DNA from: Bacillota bacterium
Lineage (GTDB): Bacteria; Bacillota; Clostridia; Christensenellales; Aristaeellaceae
DNA: 57,694 nt
Reading direction: 5' to 3'
NCBI GenBank assembly: GCA_023425025.1
Contig: JAFADG010000017.1
Span: 1-57,694, forward strand
Below are positions 16,094 through 24,279 of this stretch, piece by piece. The notes beneath the pieces are model-generated. The model ran no database searches and had not been told where the DNA came from. It saw nothing but the letters and a program-made list of their open reading frames with translations. The translations under genes and the position numbers were made by a program. Position 1 is the stretch's first letter; the number at the start of each line of letters is the position of its first letter.

Positions 16094-16963
16094 ATGGGTA
16101 AAAAATGGGTTCTCCTTATGCTTACGGTCCTGATGCTGCTGGGTGTCGCCCAAGCGCAGGAGGCAACTGCGGACAAGGCGCTCTTCCTGCATCCCGGGGA
16201 AACAATGGCGGCCCCTGCGGCGGAGAGCTGGTCGTCCAGCGATGAAACCACTGCCCGGGTGGATGAGCAGGGGAATATCGCCGCCCTGGCGGAAGGGACA
16301 TGCCAAATTACCTGCACAACCGGCGGCCAGGCGGCCGTCTATACGCTTATGGTCAGCGATAACGTGCCTACGGAGCTGATCAAAAAAGCCATTGCCGCCG
16401 CGGAAAACGAGTTTGTCACCTTGGATGGGAACGGTATCAAACGCGCCAACAAGTATACCAAATGGTACGCCGGCAAAAGCGGTGTGGAATTTGGCTGGTG
16501 CGGCGCCTTTGTAGGCTATTGTTTTGGCGAGGCGGGCGTGCCCATGTCCCGGGTGGAAAAGGCGGAAAAGGTGGAGGACAGCGTCACCTGGGCCATCAGC
16601 GAGGCATCGGTCGGCAAGATCCTCAAGGGCTATCAAAAGATGGAGCGGACCACCAATATCCCAAGGCCGGGCTATATGGTCATCTACAGCGTGACCGGAA
16701 AATCGTACAACAACATTCATACCGGGCTGGTGGCGGACGTTGCGGACCTGGGCGAAGGCCAGTACCTGTTGACGACCATCGAAGGGAATGTATCCAGCCG
16801 GGTCAAAAAATACAAATACTATTACGATAGCACCGAGGAAGCAACTGCAAAGATGCGCAACATGTCGCCGCTGCCCGAGGAACTGCAGACCGATGAAAAG
16901 GTCTCCTACAAGCTGCACGACAAGAACTGGTATGTGAAGGTGTTCTGCCAGACGTATAAGTAA
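16094..16963 (+). CDS. Secreted protein with Ig-like and CHAP peptidase domains
   Basis: 289 residues from ATG 16094, after GGAGGGAACATAT. A signal peptide (KKWVLLMLTVLMLLGVAQAQ) is followed by a short Ig/BIG2-like segment at ~30-85 (SWSSSDETTARVDEQGNIAALAEGTCQITCTT). Then comes a CHAP-type cysteine peptidase/amidase domain, ~95-280. The catalytic Cys is in FGWCGAFVGYCF near residue 136, and the His is in NIHTGLVADV near 208. It likely cleaves peptidoglycan cross-links outside the cell or acts on another amide. It has no obvious anchor or cell-wall-binding repeats. It stands alone; the unrecognised ORF following it is about 30 bases away. Confidence 0.8.
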   Translation: MGKKWVLLMLTVLMLLGVAQAQEATADKALFLHPGETMAAPAAESWSSSDETTARVDEQGNIAALAEGTCQITCTTGGQAAVYTLMVSDNVPTELIKKAIAAAENEFVTLDGNGIKRANKYTKWYAGKSGVEFGWCGAFVGYCFGEAGVPMSRVEKAEKVEDSVTWAISEASVGKILKGYQKMERTTNIPRPGYMVIYSVTGKSYNNIHTGLVADVADLGEGQYLLTTIEGNVSSRVKKYKYYYDSTEEATAKMRNMSPLPEELQTDEKVSYKLHDKNWYVKVFCQTYK

Positions 16964-16992
16964 GGCGTATATGGACGTACCGGGGCTGGAGG

Positions 16993-17538
16993 ATGCCATA
17001 TACCCGCTCACAGGCTATCGGCGGAGGTGTCAGGGCAAGCAGAGGAATGGGGTACGGCACGATGATCGTGAAAGCGAAAAGCGGTTCAAGGCCGAAAAGC
17101 AACAAAGTGAAAAGTCCCAACATGGATGAGTACTTTGAATGCAGGGTTCTGGCAATCATGGAGGAGAGGCGCCTGTTTCACAAAAAGCGGGATATTCGCT
17201 ATATTTTGGTCAGCCCTTTTTCACATGCCTTGGGTATAGCGAATGCAGAAGAATTTCAGATTGTTGAGACGACGATACCTTCCTGGTGGATAACACGGGA
17301 TTTTGGAAAGAACATATATATTCATCCCAATGACCGTATGTCGGGTGATGGGAGCTTGCGTTTATGTCTTTATCAGGGACCTTTGGAGCTGATGGAAGAC
17401 AAGTCGCTGCTGGTGGATTTGGCAAACAGCAATTTTGAGAGTGGGGAAAAATGCAGGTCAATATATCTCCATTATGAGAATATGGATATTTTCGGGGAAA
17501 CATCAAAGCCAGCCGCTTTCAGCCAGGACAAAGGGTAG
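16993..17538 (+). CDS. Unrecognised ORF (up to 181 residues)
   Basis: Open frame without recognisable domain. The first ~40 residues are basic and low-complexity (SQAIGGGVRASRGMGYG, KAKSGSRPKSNKVK) and may not be translated; the part from about 17121 (MDEYFECRVLAIMEERRLFHKKRDIRYILVSPFSHALGIANAEEFQIVET) looks protein-like. The ribosome site is poor for every candidate start. Base composition is lower in GC than neighbouring genes, hinting at foreign origin. It is followed by a bidirectional terminator region. Could be a small enzyme-inhibitor type protein or a gene remnant. Confidence 0.4.
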   Translation: MPYTRSQAIGGGVRASRGMGYGTMIVKAKSGSRPKSNKVKSPNMDEYFECRVLAIMEERRLFHKKRDIRYILVSPFSHALGIANAEEFQIVETTIPSWWITRDFGKNIYIHPNDRMSGDGSLRLCLYQGPLELMEDKSLLVDLANSNFESGEKCRSIYLHYENMDIFGETSKPAAFSQDKG

Positions 17539-17674
17539 AGCCTGCCGGTCCAGGCTGTTTTGATTCATCCGATTACCACACCCCTTATCTTGCGGTCACG
17601 GTATCTCCGAACCGCCATCCTCCTTGCCCATACAAATGGGGTGGTATCCTGTTTTCCCGCTTTTTTCGCAAATC

Positions 17675-17716
17675 AAAAACAGGCACACGGAGAACAAACC
17701 CGCGTGCCTGTTTTTT
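17675..17716. terminator. Bidirectional terminator between the ORF at 16993 and crh
   Basis: AAAAACAGGCAC(ACGG) ... (CGCG)TGCCTGTTTTTT: a stem with A-run before and T-run after, so it can serve both strands. It lies 49 bases beyond the crh stop. Confidence 0.8.
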
Positions 17717-17764
17717 GCAATAAAAGAACCGCCGGCTTTGGGCCGGCAAAGCATCCGGCAGTAT

Positions 17765-18028
17765 TCAGTTTTCCAGATTGGTACTGAGCAGCTGGACAAT
17801 GGCGTCCACAGCCCGCTGCTCGTCCTCACCGTCGGCCAGCAGGTACAGCTTGCCATCGATGGACGCGCCAAGAGACAACAGCCCCAACATGCTCTTGGCA
17901 TTGATGATCTTGCTTTGATGCTCGATCATGATCCGGGCGTCAAAGCGGCTGGCCACCTGCACCAGTTGGGCGGCGGTGCGGCGCTGCAGCGCTTCCTGGC
18001 ATGGCAGGGCGACTTCTCGACGTATCAT
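17765..18028 (-). CDS. crh: Crh-like HPr paralogue (regulatory, lacking the PTS histidine)
   Basis: 87 residues with the whole HPr fold. Aligned to HPr, the region that should read G-I-H-A-R-P-A reads E-A-L-Q-R-R-T-A, so the phosphocarrier His15 is Gln, as in Bacillus Crh. The HPr-kinase target Ser46 is kept in NAKSMLGLLSLG, and the GEDEQRAV tail motif also resembles Crh. It should not carry PTS phosphate, but may be Ser-phosphorylated and act in catabolite control with CcpA. It is the last gene of the rapZ-whiA-crh run, overlapping whiA by 4 bases (ATGA). This matches the crh position next to whiA and rapZ in B. subtilis. Confidence 0.85.
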   Translation of the reverse strand: MIRREVALPCQEALQRRTAAQLVQVASRFDARIMIEHQSKIINAKSMLGLLSLGASIDGKLYLLADGEDEQRAVDAIVQLLSTNLEN

Positions 18029-18987
18029 GGCCCATCCTCCTTGTGTATATCAAGTGCTTGGTACAAAGCAACAATTTTACGCAGACGGTGGTTGACGCCG
18101 GATTTGCCAAGGGGCGGATTCAGCATTTCGCCCAATTGCTGGAGCGAGGCTTCCGGCTGGGAAAGCCGAAGCCGGGCCACCTGTTCCAGGGACGGGGGAA
18201 GCGACCCCAGACCCTTGGTCAAAGACAGCATGCGGATGGCTTCGATTTGCCGGTGGGATGCGTCCAGCTGTTTTTCCATGTTGGAGGCATCGCAGTTCAT
18301 CATGCGGTTGACGTAATTCATAACATTCTTGTGAACGCGGGTATTTTCCAATTGAAGCAGCGCCTGATGCGCCCCCATCAGGCCCAGGGCGGATACGATC
18401 TGTTCGCTCTCCTTTAAGTATATCACCATTAAGCCCTTGCGAGACATTTGTTTTACCGAAATTCCCGATTTTTCCATAATTTTCACAAGCGCGTCATGGA
18501 GGGCAGGCTCGCCGGTTACGATTTCAAAGTGATATCCCTTTTCCGGGTTGGTTACGGACCCGGCGCCCAGGAACGCGCCGCGCAAAAAGGCTTTGCGGCA
18601 GCACTGGCGGATGGCCGCGTTCCTTGGGGTGGTTCTTATCAGATGGGTTGTCCCATCCGCGTCCGCCGTCATCATGCCAAGGGAGAGGAGCAGCTTTTGC
18701 GCATCCTGGTTTTCCAGGGTCAATACGCTGCTGCGCTGGCCGCCCAGGCGGCTGTGGCGCACAAAGTGCAGCGAGGGGGTAATGGAAAAAAGCGTGCGGA
18801 TCAGCAGAAAGATGCGCCGTGCCAGCCCCGCGTTTTCCACCCGGAAGGCAAGGCGCACCTGCCCGCCCCCTTTTAAGGAAAGGGAGGCGGAGGTCTGCAA
18901 AAGCGCGCTCAGCTCGCTGAGCATGCAGCAGGGCTTTGAAAAGGGCAGGCGCACCAGTTCATCCTTGGCGGTGGAGGAAAAAGACAA
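18025..18987 (-). CDS. whiA: WhiA-type DNA-binding protein
   Basis: 320 residues from a TTG start (LSFSSTAKDEL) directly after AAGGAGGTCCCC; upstream codons of the open frame have no family similarity and cover hairpins. The LAGLIDADG-like N-terminal domain is visible (CRKAFLRGAFLGAGSVTNPEKGYHFEIV). The C-terminal helix-turn-helix follows (VNRMMNCDASNMEKQLDASHRQIEAIRML and LSQPEASLQQLGEMLNPPLGKSGVNHRLRKI). WhiA influences cell division and chromosome segregation in Firmicutes and sporulation in actinobacteria. It sits between rapZ and crh. The yvcK gene that normally separates rapZ and whiA is missing; instead there are 219 bases of hairpins. Confidence 0.9.
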   Translation of the reverse strand: MSFSSTAKDELVRLPFSKPCCMLSELSALLQTSASLSLKGGGQVRLAFRVENAGLARRIFLLIRTLFSITPSLHFVRHSRLGGQRSSVLTLENQDAQKLLLSLGMMTADADGTTHLIRTTPRNAAIRQCCRKAFLRGAFLGAGSVTNPEKGYHFEIVTGEPALHDALVKIMEKSGISVKQMSRKGLMVIYLKESEQIVSALGLMGAHQALLQLENTRVHKNVMNYVNRMMNCDASNMEKQLDASHRQIEAIRMLSLTKGLGSLPPSLEQVARLRLSQPEASLQQLGEMLNPPLGKSGVNHRLRKIVALYQALDIHKEDGP

Positions 18988-19206
18988 GGGGACCTCCTTA
19001 ATAGATCGACAAAAAGCACATGAATGCAGACAAATTCCCAGGTAGTATTGAAGGGGTGGAACCCCTTCAATTGTAATCGTATCACACGGCTTTGCCGGGT
19101 GGACGGGGTTTGCGTAGCAAACATTCCTGACGCGATTTTCTTGGGGGCCTTGTGCCCACAAGAAAATCGTGCAACTCGTCAAAGTGGCGCAGCCACTTTG
19201 ACGACG
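18988..19206 (-). other. Hairpin-rich spacer between rapZ and whiA
   Basis: No gene, but four inverted repeats: CGTCAAAGTGGC (19177-19188) with GCCACTTTGACG (19192-19203), 12 bp perfect; CGATTTTCTTG (19133-19143) with CAAGAAAATCG (19159-19169), 11 bp; GTTTGC with GCAAAC (19108-19122), 6 bp; ATTGAAGGGG (19047-19056) with CCCCTTCAAT (19062-19071), 10 bp. None has a convincing downstream T-run on the minus strand, so they look like RNA structure in the operon transcript rather than terminators. Confidence 0.7.
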
Positions 19207-20094
19207 CTATAGCATTTTCCAATGCGCCTGCTCCAGGTCCAGGTCCCGGTGGTTCACATCTACCCGAAGGCCCTGATTCCGAAGGCGCGCAGCCATCTCC
19301 TCGGCGATGGCCACGCTGCGGTGGGCGCCGCCGGTGCAGCCGACAGCCACCACCAGCCGGTGCTTGCCCTCCTCCTGGTAATGGGGCAAGAGGAAATGCA
19401 GCATATCCATGGCCTTCACTAGAAACTCCGCCGTCACGGGATGCTCCAGCACAAAGGCGCGCACATCCTCATCCAGCCCCGTTTGCCGGCCCAACCCCTC
19501 CACATAAAAGGGATTGGGCAGAAAGCGCACGTCAAACACCAGGTCACCTTCCCTGGGCAGGCCGCGTTTGAAGCCAAAGGAGAGGATCTCCACGCGCATG
19601 TACTGCGGGTCGGCCTGGGTGGACAATATATCCGAGAGCATCTTTTGCAGGGCTCTTGGCCGAAGCGCACTGGAATCAATGAGGTAATTGGCGGTTTCCC
19701 GAAGGGGCTGCAACAGCTCCCGCTCCGCCGAAATAGCCTCCTGCAGCCCCACGTTTTCGCTGGCCAGGGGATGGTCACGGCGGGTTTCCTTGTAACGGCT
19801 CACCAGCACATCGTCGCTGGCTTCCATAAACAGCGTTTCAATTTGAAAACCGATCTCCCTGGTTTCGCTGATGACCTTGCGCACCGCCCTGGCGTCAAAA
19901 AACTCGCCGCTGCGCACGTCCACCGCCATGGCGACCAGCGGAACGCGCATGTGCGAAGACTGGCAGGCCTCCATGAACTTGATGATCATCATGGGGGGAA
20001 GGTTGTCGATGCAAAACGCCCCCAGGTCTTCCAGGTGGCGTATGGCAACCGTCTTGCCCGCGCCGGACAGGCCTGTCAGGATCAGAAAACGCAT
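19207..20094 (-). CDS. rapZ: RapZ/YvcJ nucleotide-binding protein
   Basis: About 295 residues from ATG 20094 (MRFLILTGLSGAGKT) after GGGTGGAAGCATCC; another ATG at 20121 overlaps the murB stop (TAATG) and would add 9 residues. Walker A GLSGAGKT at ~8-15, GAFCIDNLPP downstream, and the C-terminal family signature GCTGGAHRSVAIAEEMA. In B. subtilis YvcJ binds GTP/ATP and is linked to competence and cell-wall or sugar-nucleotide metabolism; in E. coli RapZ senses glucosamine-6-phosphate to control glmS via small RNAs. The neighbour order murB-rapZ-whiA-crh ties it to cell-wall synthesis and carbon control, and nagA is a nearby amino-sugar gene. Confidence 0.92.
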   Translation of the reverse strand: MRFLILTGLSGAGKTVAIRHLEDLGAFCIDNLPPMMIIKFMEACQSSHMRVPLVAMAVDVRSGEFFDARAVRKVISETREIGFQIETLFMEASDDVLVSRYKETRRDHPLASENVGLQEAISAERELLQPLRETANYLIDSSALRPRALQKMLSDILSTQADPQYMRVEILSFGFKRGLPREGDLVFDVRFLPNPFYVEGLGRQTGLDEDVRAFVLEHPVTAEFLVKAMDMLHFLLPHYQEEGKHRLVVAVGCTGGAHRSVAIAEEMAARLRNQGLRVDVNHRDLDLEQAHWKML

Positions 20095-20120
20095 GGATGC
20101 TTCCACCCTTTCGTAAATCA

Positions 20121-21077
20121 TTAAACAAACGGCATGGGGGCGTCCTCCCCCACGATGCGGACCTCCGGCGTCAAAAGAACGCCATGCTTTTCCTGAACGG
20201 TCTTTTGCACCAGGGCGATCAGCTCCAGAAAATCCGCCGCGGTGGCATTGCCCGTATTGACCAGAAAACCGGCGTGCTTTTCGCTGACCTGGGCGTCGCC
20301 GACCCGTATGCCGCGCAGGCCGGACTGATCGATCAGCTGCCCGGCAAAGTGCCCCTCCGGCCTTTTGAAGGTGCTGCCGGCGCTGGGCACATCCATGGGC
20401 TGCTTTTCGTTGCGGCGGCGGTTGAATTCCTTCATGTCCGTAAAAAGAACATCCTTGTCGCCGGGGGTTAAGGAAAAGGTGACGGAGGTGATGATCATCG
20501 TCTCTTCCTGGGCCCGGCTGTGGCGGTAGCCAAAGTGCATTTCATCCCCGGAATAGGTATGTATCTCCCCGTCCATGGTGATGGCCTCGACCTGTGATAT
20601 GACTTCCTTCAATTCACCGCCATAGGCGCCGGCGTTCATATACACGCCGCCGCCCACCGTGCCGGGGATGCCGCAGGCGTAGCATAGGCCGCTTAAGGCG
20701 TGCCGGGCGGCTTCCCTGGAAACAGCCGCCAGGGATGCTCCCGCTTTGGCGGTAAGTGTGGTGCCTTCCACCCGGATTGCCGTCATTTCCTCACCGAACT
20801 GCACCACCAGGCCGCGGATGCCCCCATCCCTCACCAGCAGGTTGCTGCCGTTGCCCAGCATCAGCATGGGAATGTGGTGCCCGTTGGCGCTTTTGACAAG
20901 ATAGGCGATTTCCTCCGTGCTTTGGGCGGTAACCAATATATCCGCAGGGCCGCCGATGCGAAGCGTCGTGTGCTCCGACATGGGGGCTTGAAGCAGTATC
21001 CTGTCCTGCGGGATCCGTTCCTTTATCTTTTGCAGAAACTGCCCGTATAAGGGCGCGCCGCAGGGTCTCGATTCCAT
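20121..21077 (-). CDS. murB: UDP-N-acetylenolpyruvoylglucosamine reductase
   Basis: 318 residues. Reduces UDP-GlcNAc-enolpyruvate to UDP-MurNAc with NADPH and FAD in the cytoplasm, an essential step of peptidoglycan synthesis. The FAD-binding motif NGSNLLVRDGGIRG, the core GIPGTVGGGVYMNAGAYGGE and the C-terminal SAGSTFKRP with QLIDQSGLRG are all present. The catalytic acid residue is in the SAGSTFKRP segment (Ser). The start follows AGGAGGAAACCC. It is the first gene of the murB-rapZ-whiA-crh cluster and overlaps the rapZ open frame by one base (TAATG). Confidence 0.95.
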   Translation of the reverse strand: MESRPCGAPLYGQFLQKIKERIPQDRILLQAPMSEHTTLRIGGPADILVTAQSTEEIAYLVKSANGHHIPMLMLGNGSNLLVRDGGIRGLVVQFGEEMTAIRVEGTTLTAKAGASLAAVSREAARHALSGLCYACGIPGTVGGGVYMNAGAYGGELKEVISQVEAITMDGEIHTYSGDEMHFGYRHSRAQEETMIITSVTFSLTPGDKDVLFTDMKEFNRRRNEKQPMDVPSAGSTFKRPEGHFAGQLIDQSGLRGIRVGDAQVSEKHAGFLVNTGNATAADFLELIALVQKTVQEKHGVLLTPEVRIVGEDAPMPFV

Positions 21078-21112
21078 GGGTTTCCTCCTGAAAGGGGTCT
21101 ATTGCCCCTTTT

Positions 21113-21141
21113 ATTGTAACGCAAAAACGCCCGCCAGGCAA
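21113..21141 (-). promoter_or_regulatory. Promoter of the murB-rapZ-whiA-crh cluster
   Basis: On the minus strand TTGCCT (21136-21141) and TACAAT (21113-21118), 17-base spacing, 36 bases upstream of the murB ATG. Confidence 0.7.
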
Positions 21142-21243
21142 TAGAAATGCCGGACGGCGATTTTGCCGACAGGGGGAGTTTGAGTCATTTTCTTGTTCTT
21201 CATGCGCAATCCCTGCCAATTTGGGGACCTGACGGAAATTTTG

Positions 21244-22362
21244 TTATCCAATAACGGAAACCATGTTCCAGCCTTTGTCCCAGCGGGTCATCACTGCCGG
21301 CGCGCCCAAAGCGATGCGGCCGGCAAGCGTTTCGTTCACGGATTCGGCGGGCGATGCGCTGGCCATGTATACGGCATCCTCGGGGGCGACGCCAAAGCGG
21401 ATCATGTTTGCAACGGCTTTTGCCAGGGTGAGGGTGGAACCGGCCAGCGTGCCGGATGCCAGCCTGGCAGCGCCGTCCTTGACATACACCGTCTGGCCGC
21501 CCAATTGATAGGTGCCCTCCGGCATGCCGGCGGCCTCCATAGCGTCAGAAACGAGCACCGTCTTTTCCCGGCCCTTGGCAAGGACGGTAAGGCGCAGAAT
21601 GTCCGGATGCAGGTGGATGCCGTCGGCGATGATTTCGGCGTACAGCCGTTTGTCGGCAAGCGCCGCGCCGGGCACGCCGGGCTCCCGGTGGTGAAGCGGC
21701 GTCTGGGCGTTGAACAGGTGGGTCACATGGGTGGCGCCCCAGTCCGCGGCCAGGTGCGTCTGCTCGCAGGTGGCGTCGGAATGGCCGATGGAAACAACGA
21801 CTCCCCGGGCGGTGATTTCGCGTATCCAGTTTTCGGCGCCGTCAAGCTCCGGCGCCAGGGTGATGATGCGCACGGCGGAGGCAAATTCCCCTGTCATCTC
21901 CAGCCAGGCCTCCATGGTCGGGGGAATGAAATAAGAGGCTACCTGGGCGCCGCACCGGTGGGCGCTCAAAAAGGGCGCTTCCATGTGCGCGCCAAGTACG
22001 ATGGCGCCGTCCGGCTCCGGGTTTTTCATCACGGCGTCAATGCCGGCCAAGCCTGCTTTGGTATCTTCCAGCGAGGCGCTCATGGTGGTGGGCAAAAAGG
22101 CGGACACGCCGCACTTTTTCAGTTCGCGGCTCATGTGGCGCACGGCTTCTTCCCCGCTCATGGTGTCCTTGCCCAAAAAGGCGTGGATGTGCACATCCAC
22201 AAACCCCGGCAGCAGATAATCGCCTTTCAGGTCGATAACCTCCTCTCGGGGATGCGGCAAAAGGGCCGGGCCGATTTCGGTGATGACGTTTTTGCTTGCG
22301 CGGACAGAGATGGATGCCTGAAAGGCTCCGCTTATAAAGGCGGCGGCGTTTTGAATCAGCAT
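21244..22362 (-). CDS. nagA: N-acetylglucosamine-6-phosphate deacetylase
   Basis: About 372 residues from the ATG after AAGGAGAATATCGCC (MLIQNAAAFISG). Amidohydrolase metal and active-site motifs are in order: LPGFVDVHIHAF (HxH), GAHMEAPFLS with the metal Glu, VVSIGHSDAT, ATHVTHLFNAQTPLHHREPG, and LVSDAMEAAGMPEG with the catalytic Asp. It removes acetate from GlcNAc-6-phosphate, feeding amino-sugar use and wall recycling. It overlaps the upstream permease gene by 7 bases (ATGCTGA), so translation is coupled to it. It is the last gene of the HAD-ABC-permease-nagA run. No nagB is in this window. Confidence 0.9.
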   Translation of the reverse strand: MLIQNAAAFISGAFQASISVRASKNVITEIGPALLPHPREEVIDLKGDYLLPGFVDVHIHAFLGKDTMSGEEAVRHMSRELKKCGVSAFLPTTMSASLEDTKAGLAGIDAVMKNPEPDGAIVLGAHMEAPFLSAHRCGAQVASYFIPPTMEAWLEMTGEFASAVRIITLAPELDGAENWIREITARGVVVSIGHSDATCEQTHLAADWGATHVTHLFNAQTPLHHREPGVPGAALADKRLYAEIIADGIHLHPDILRLTVLAKGREKTVLVSDAMEAAGMPEGTYQLGGQTVYVKDGAARLASGTLAGSTLTLAKAVANMIRFGVAPEDAVYMASASPAESVNETLAGRIALGAPAVMTRWDKGWNMVSVIG

Positions 22363-23096
22363 GGCGATATTCTCCTTGGTTTTCTTGTGCAAAGGAATAT
22401 GATCAGCAAAAGGATCAGGGAGGCGGACAAAAGCGCCGCGCAGGTTACAAGCAGGGCGTCCGCCGAAAAATCCGGCAAGGGAGCATCCAGCAGCGTCATC
22501 GCGGCGGCACAGGGCAGGATGGCGACAAAGCAGGGAACCGCCTTTATGAAAAGGCGGGGGAACAGGAAAGCCAAATAAGCTCCTGCCGGCGAAGCGCCGA
22601 GGCTTACGGCAGCCTTATAAAGATTTTGGTCCAGGGCCAGGGCGAAGGAACCCATGCTTATGGCCGTCAATGGCAAAAGCGCGATGGCGATGGAAGCAGC
22701 CGGGGGCACGGATTCGTTTATTTGGGTCAGCGTACCGACAAGCGAGGGGGGCAGACCGGCCGCCAGCTGCCGGCCGAGCAGCAAAAGCCCACCAACCAGG
22801 AGGAATACAGGCGTGGCCGCGCTCATAATGCCCATCCGGCGCTTTGCCAATACCAGCAGGCCGCCCAGAAGAAAGCCGGCGGCAAGGGATAGGCCCGCGG
22901 CGGTAAGGGCCGTGTATACAAGGGGCAGGGCATCTGCCGCAAGCGCGCTGTCCCATGCAGGATATATACCCAAAAACCGCGCGTCTGAAGGCGTGTTCTG
23001 CCACGCAAAAAGCAGGCTCCAGGCTGGTATGAGCGCTGTCATCACAAACGCGAAAAGCCACAGCGCAAGGGGATACCTGCGCTTTTTCTCGATCAC
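22356..23096 (-). CDS. ABC transporter permease (PotB/PotC-like)
   Basis: 246 residues with about 6 membrane helices. The cytoplasmic coupling loop is recognisable: YKAAVSLGASPAGAYLAFLFPRL resembles the EAA motif (E-A-A-x-x-L-G-A), although its first residue is Lys instead of Glu. Length and topology fit a spermidine/iron/sulfate-type importer subunit, but only one permease is present and no binding protein is adjacent. It overlaps the ATPase gene by 4 bases (ATGA) and nagA by 7, so the trio is translated as a unit. Substrate unknown; an amino-sugar link is suggested only by nagA. Confidence 0.75.
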   Translation of the reverse strand: MIEKKRRYPLALWLFAFVMTALIPAWSLLFAWQNTPSDARFLGIYPAWDSALAADALPLVYTALTAAGLSLAAGFLLGGLLVLAKRRMGIMSAATPVFLLVGGLLLLGRQLAAGLPPSLVGTLTQINESVPPAASIAIALLPLTAISMGSFALALDQNLYKAAVSLGASPAGAYLAFLFPRLFIKAVPCFVAILPCAAAMTLLDAPLPDFSADALLVTCAALLSASLILLLIIFLCTRKPRRISPC

Positions 23097-24217
23097 ATGG
23101 CCACCCCCTTTTCCAGGCGGGATGCGGCATGCAAGCCGATCTCCTCCTGCGCGGGCAGCAGGGCGGCCTTGGCAGGGTCCCAGAACAGGAACACGCGGCT
23201 GCCGGTTTTGATGGAAAAGGCTTTGGCATCATCGCAGATAAGTTCCCGGCCGGTAGGCAGCAGCACCACCGAATAGGGCCGCGTGCCGATGAGCCGCGTT
23301 TCGCGGAGCACGCCGCTGATCATGCCCTCAGGCCCGGGGGACTCGGATACCTTTACATGCTCGGGGCGCAGGCACAAAAGAACATCCTCGCCGATGGACG
23401 GCGGCGCGCCGCAGGTCTTGGCCGTCAGCGTCAGGCCGTCCATATCCAGGGCCACCAGCCCGTCCGTCCGCCTGGCGGTTACAACGCCGGGCAAAAGGCT
23501 GATCTGCCCCATGGCGGCGGCGGCAGCAATGCTGCCGGGGTTGTGGTATATCTCCTCCGGCGTGCCGATTTGCTCGATGCGGCCATTTTCCATCAGCGCG
23601 ATCCGGTGGGAAACGGCCATGGCTTCCTCCCGGCTTCTTGTAAAGTACAGTACGGAAAAGTGCCACTGCTTCTGCAGCGCCTTTACAAAAGCCAGCGCCA
23701 GGCGGCGGTCCGCCTCCGCAAGGGAGGAAAAGGGGTCGTCCAGCAAAAGCAGCGGGGCGCGGGATACCAGGGCCCTTGCCAGCACCGCCATGATGTACTG
23801 ATAGTTCGTCAGCCGCCCGGGATACAGCGAAACCGCGTTATCCAGGTCGGTAAGGGCCAGCATGTGCATGGCCCGGCTGCGCCGCTCTTTTCTTTTTATG
23901 CCGCGCATTTTCAATGGGAAGGCGACGTTGGCAAGCACCGTGCGGCGGGGGAACAGCGGCATGCCGGAAAAGACGGCGCTCAACTCCCGCCTTGCGGGGG
24001 GAAGGGACGTCACGTCCCGGCCGTCCAGCAGCACCCGCCCAAAGGTGGGCTGCAAAAATCCGGCAAGAATATGGAACAAAGCCGTTTTGCCGCAGCCCTT
24101 GGGACCCAGCACAGTGAGGAATTCCTCGGGCATAAGCGTCAGATCCACGCCTTTTAGGATCTGCGTCTGGCCCAAAGCATATTGCAGGTTGTTGAGCTTG
24201 ATGGGATAGGGCGCCAT
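23093..24217 (-). CDS. PotA-like ABC ATPase with degenerate catalytic motifs
   Basis: About 374 residues from ATG 24217 after AAGGAGGCTGCGCC. Walker A GPKGCGKTA is intact and the C-terminal TOBE-type domain (LLCLRPEHVKVSE) is present, as in PotA/MalK-type importers. But the Q-loop has Ser for Gln (AVFSGMPLFPRRTVLANVAF). The signature that should be LSGGQ reads LTNYQ (RLTNYQYIMAVLARAL). Walker B ends DDP instead of DEP (LLLLDDPFSSL), and the switch His is Arg (YFTRSREEAMAV). Several changes hit residues needed for hydrolysis, so it may bind ATP without normal turnover. It overlaps the permease by 4 bases. Confidence 0.82.
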   Translation of the reverse strand: MAPYPIKLNNLQYALGQTQILKGVDLTLMPEEFLTVLGPKGCGKTALFHILAGFLQPTFGRVLLDGRDVTSLPPARRELSAVFSGMPLFPRRTVLANVAFPLKMRGIKRKERRSRAMHMLALTDLDNAVSLYPGRLTNYQYIMAVLARALVSRAPLLLLDDPFSSLAEADRRLALAFVKALQKQWHFSVLYFTRSREEAMAVSHRIALMENGRIEQIGTPEEIYHNPGSIAAAAAMGQISLLPGVVTARRTDGLVALDMDGLTLTAKTCGAPPSIGEDVLLCLRPEHVKVSESPGPEGMISGVLRETRLIGTRPYSVVLLPTGRELICDDAKAFSIKTGSRVFLFWDPAKAALLPAQEEIGLHAASRLEKGVAM

Positions 24218-24279
24218 GGCGCAGCCTCCTTTCAGGCTTTGTTTTTTTGCCTGTATTGTATGCCGGGAAGCGGAGCCTG

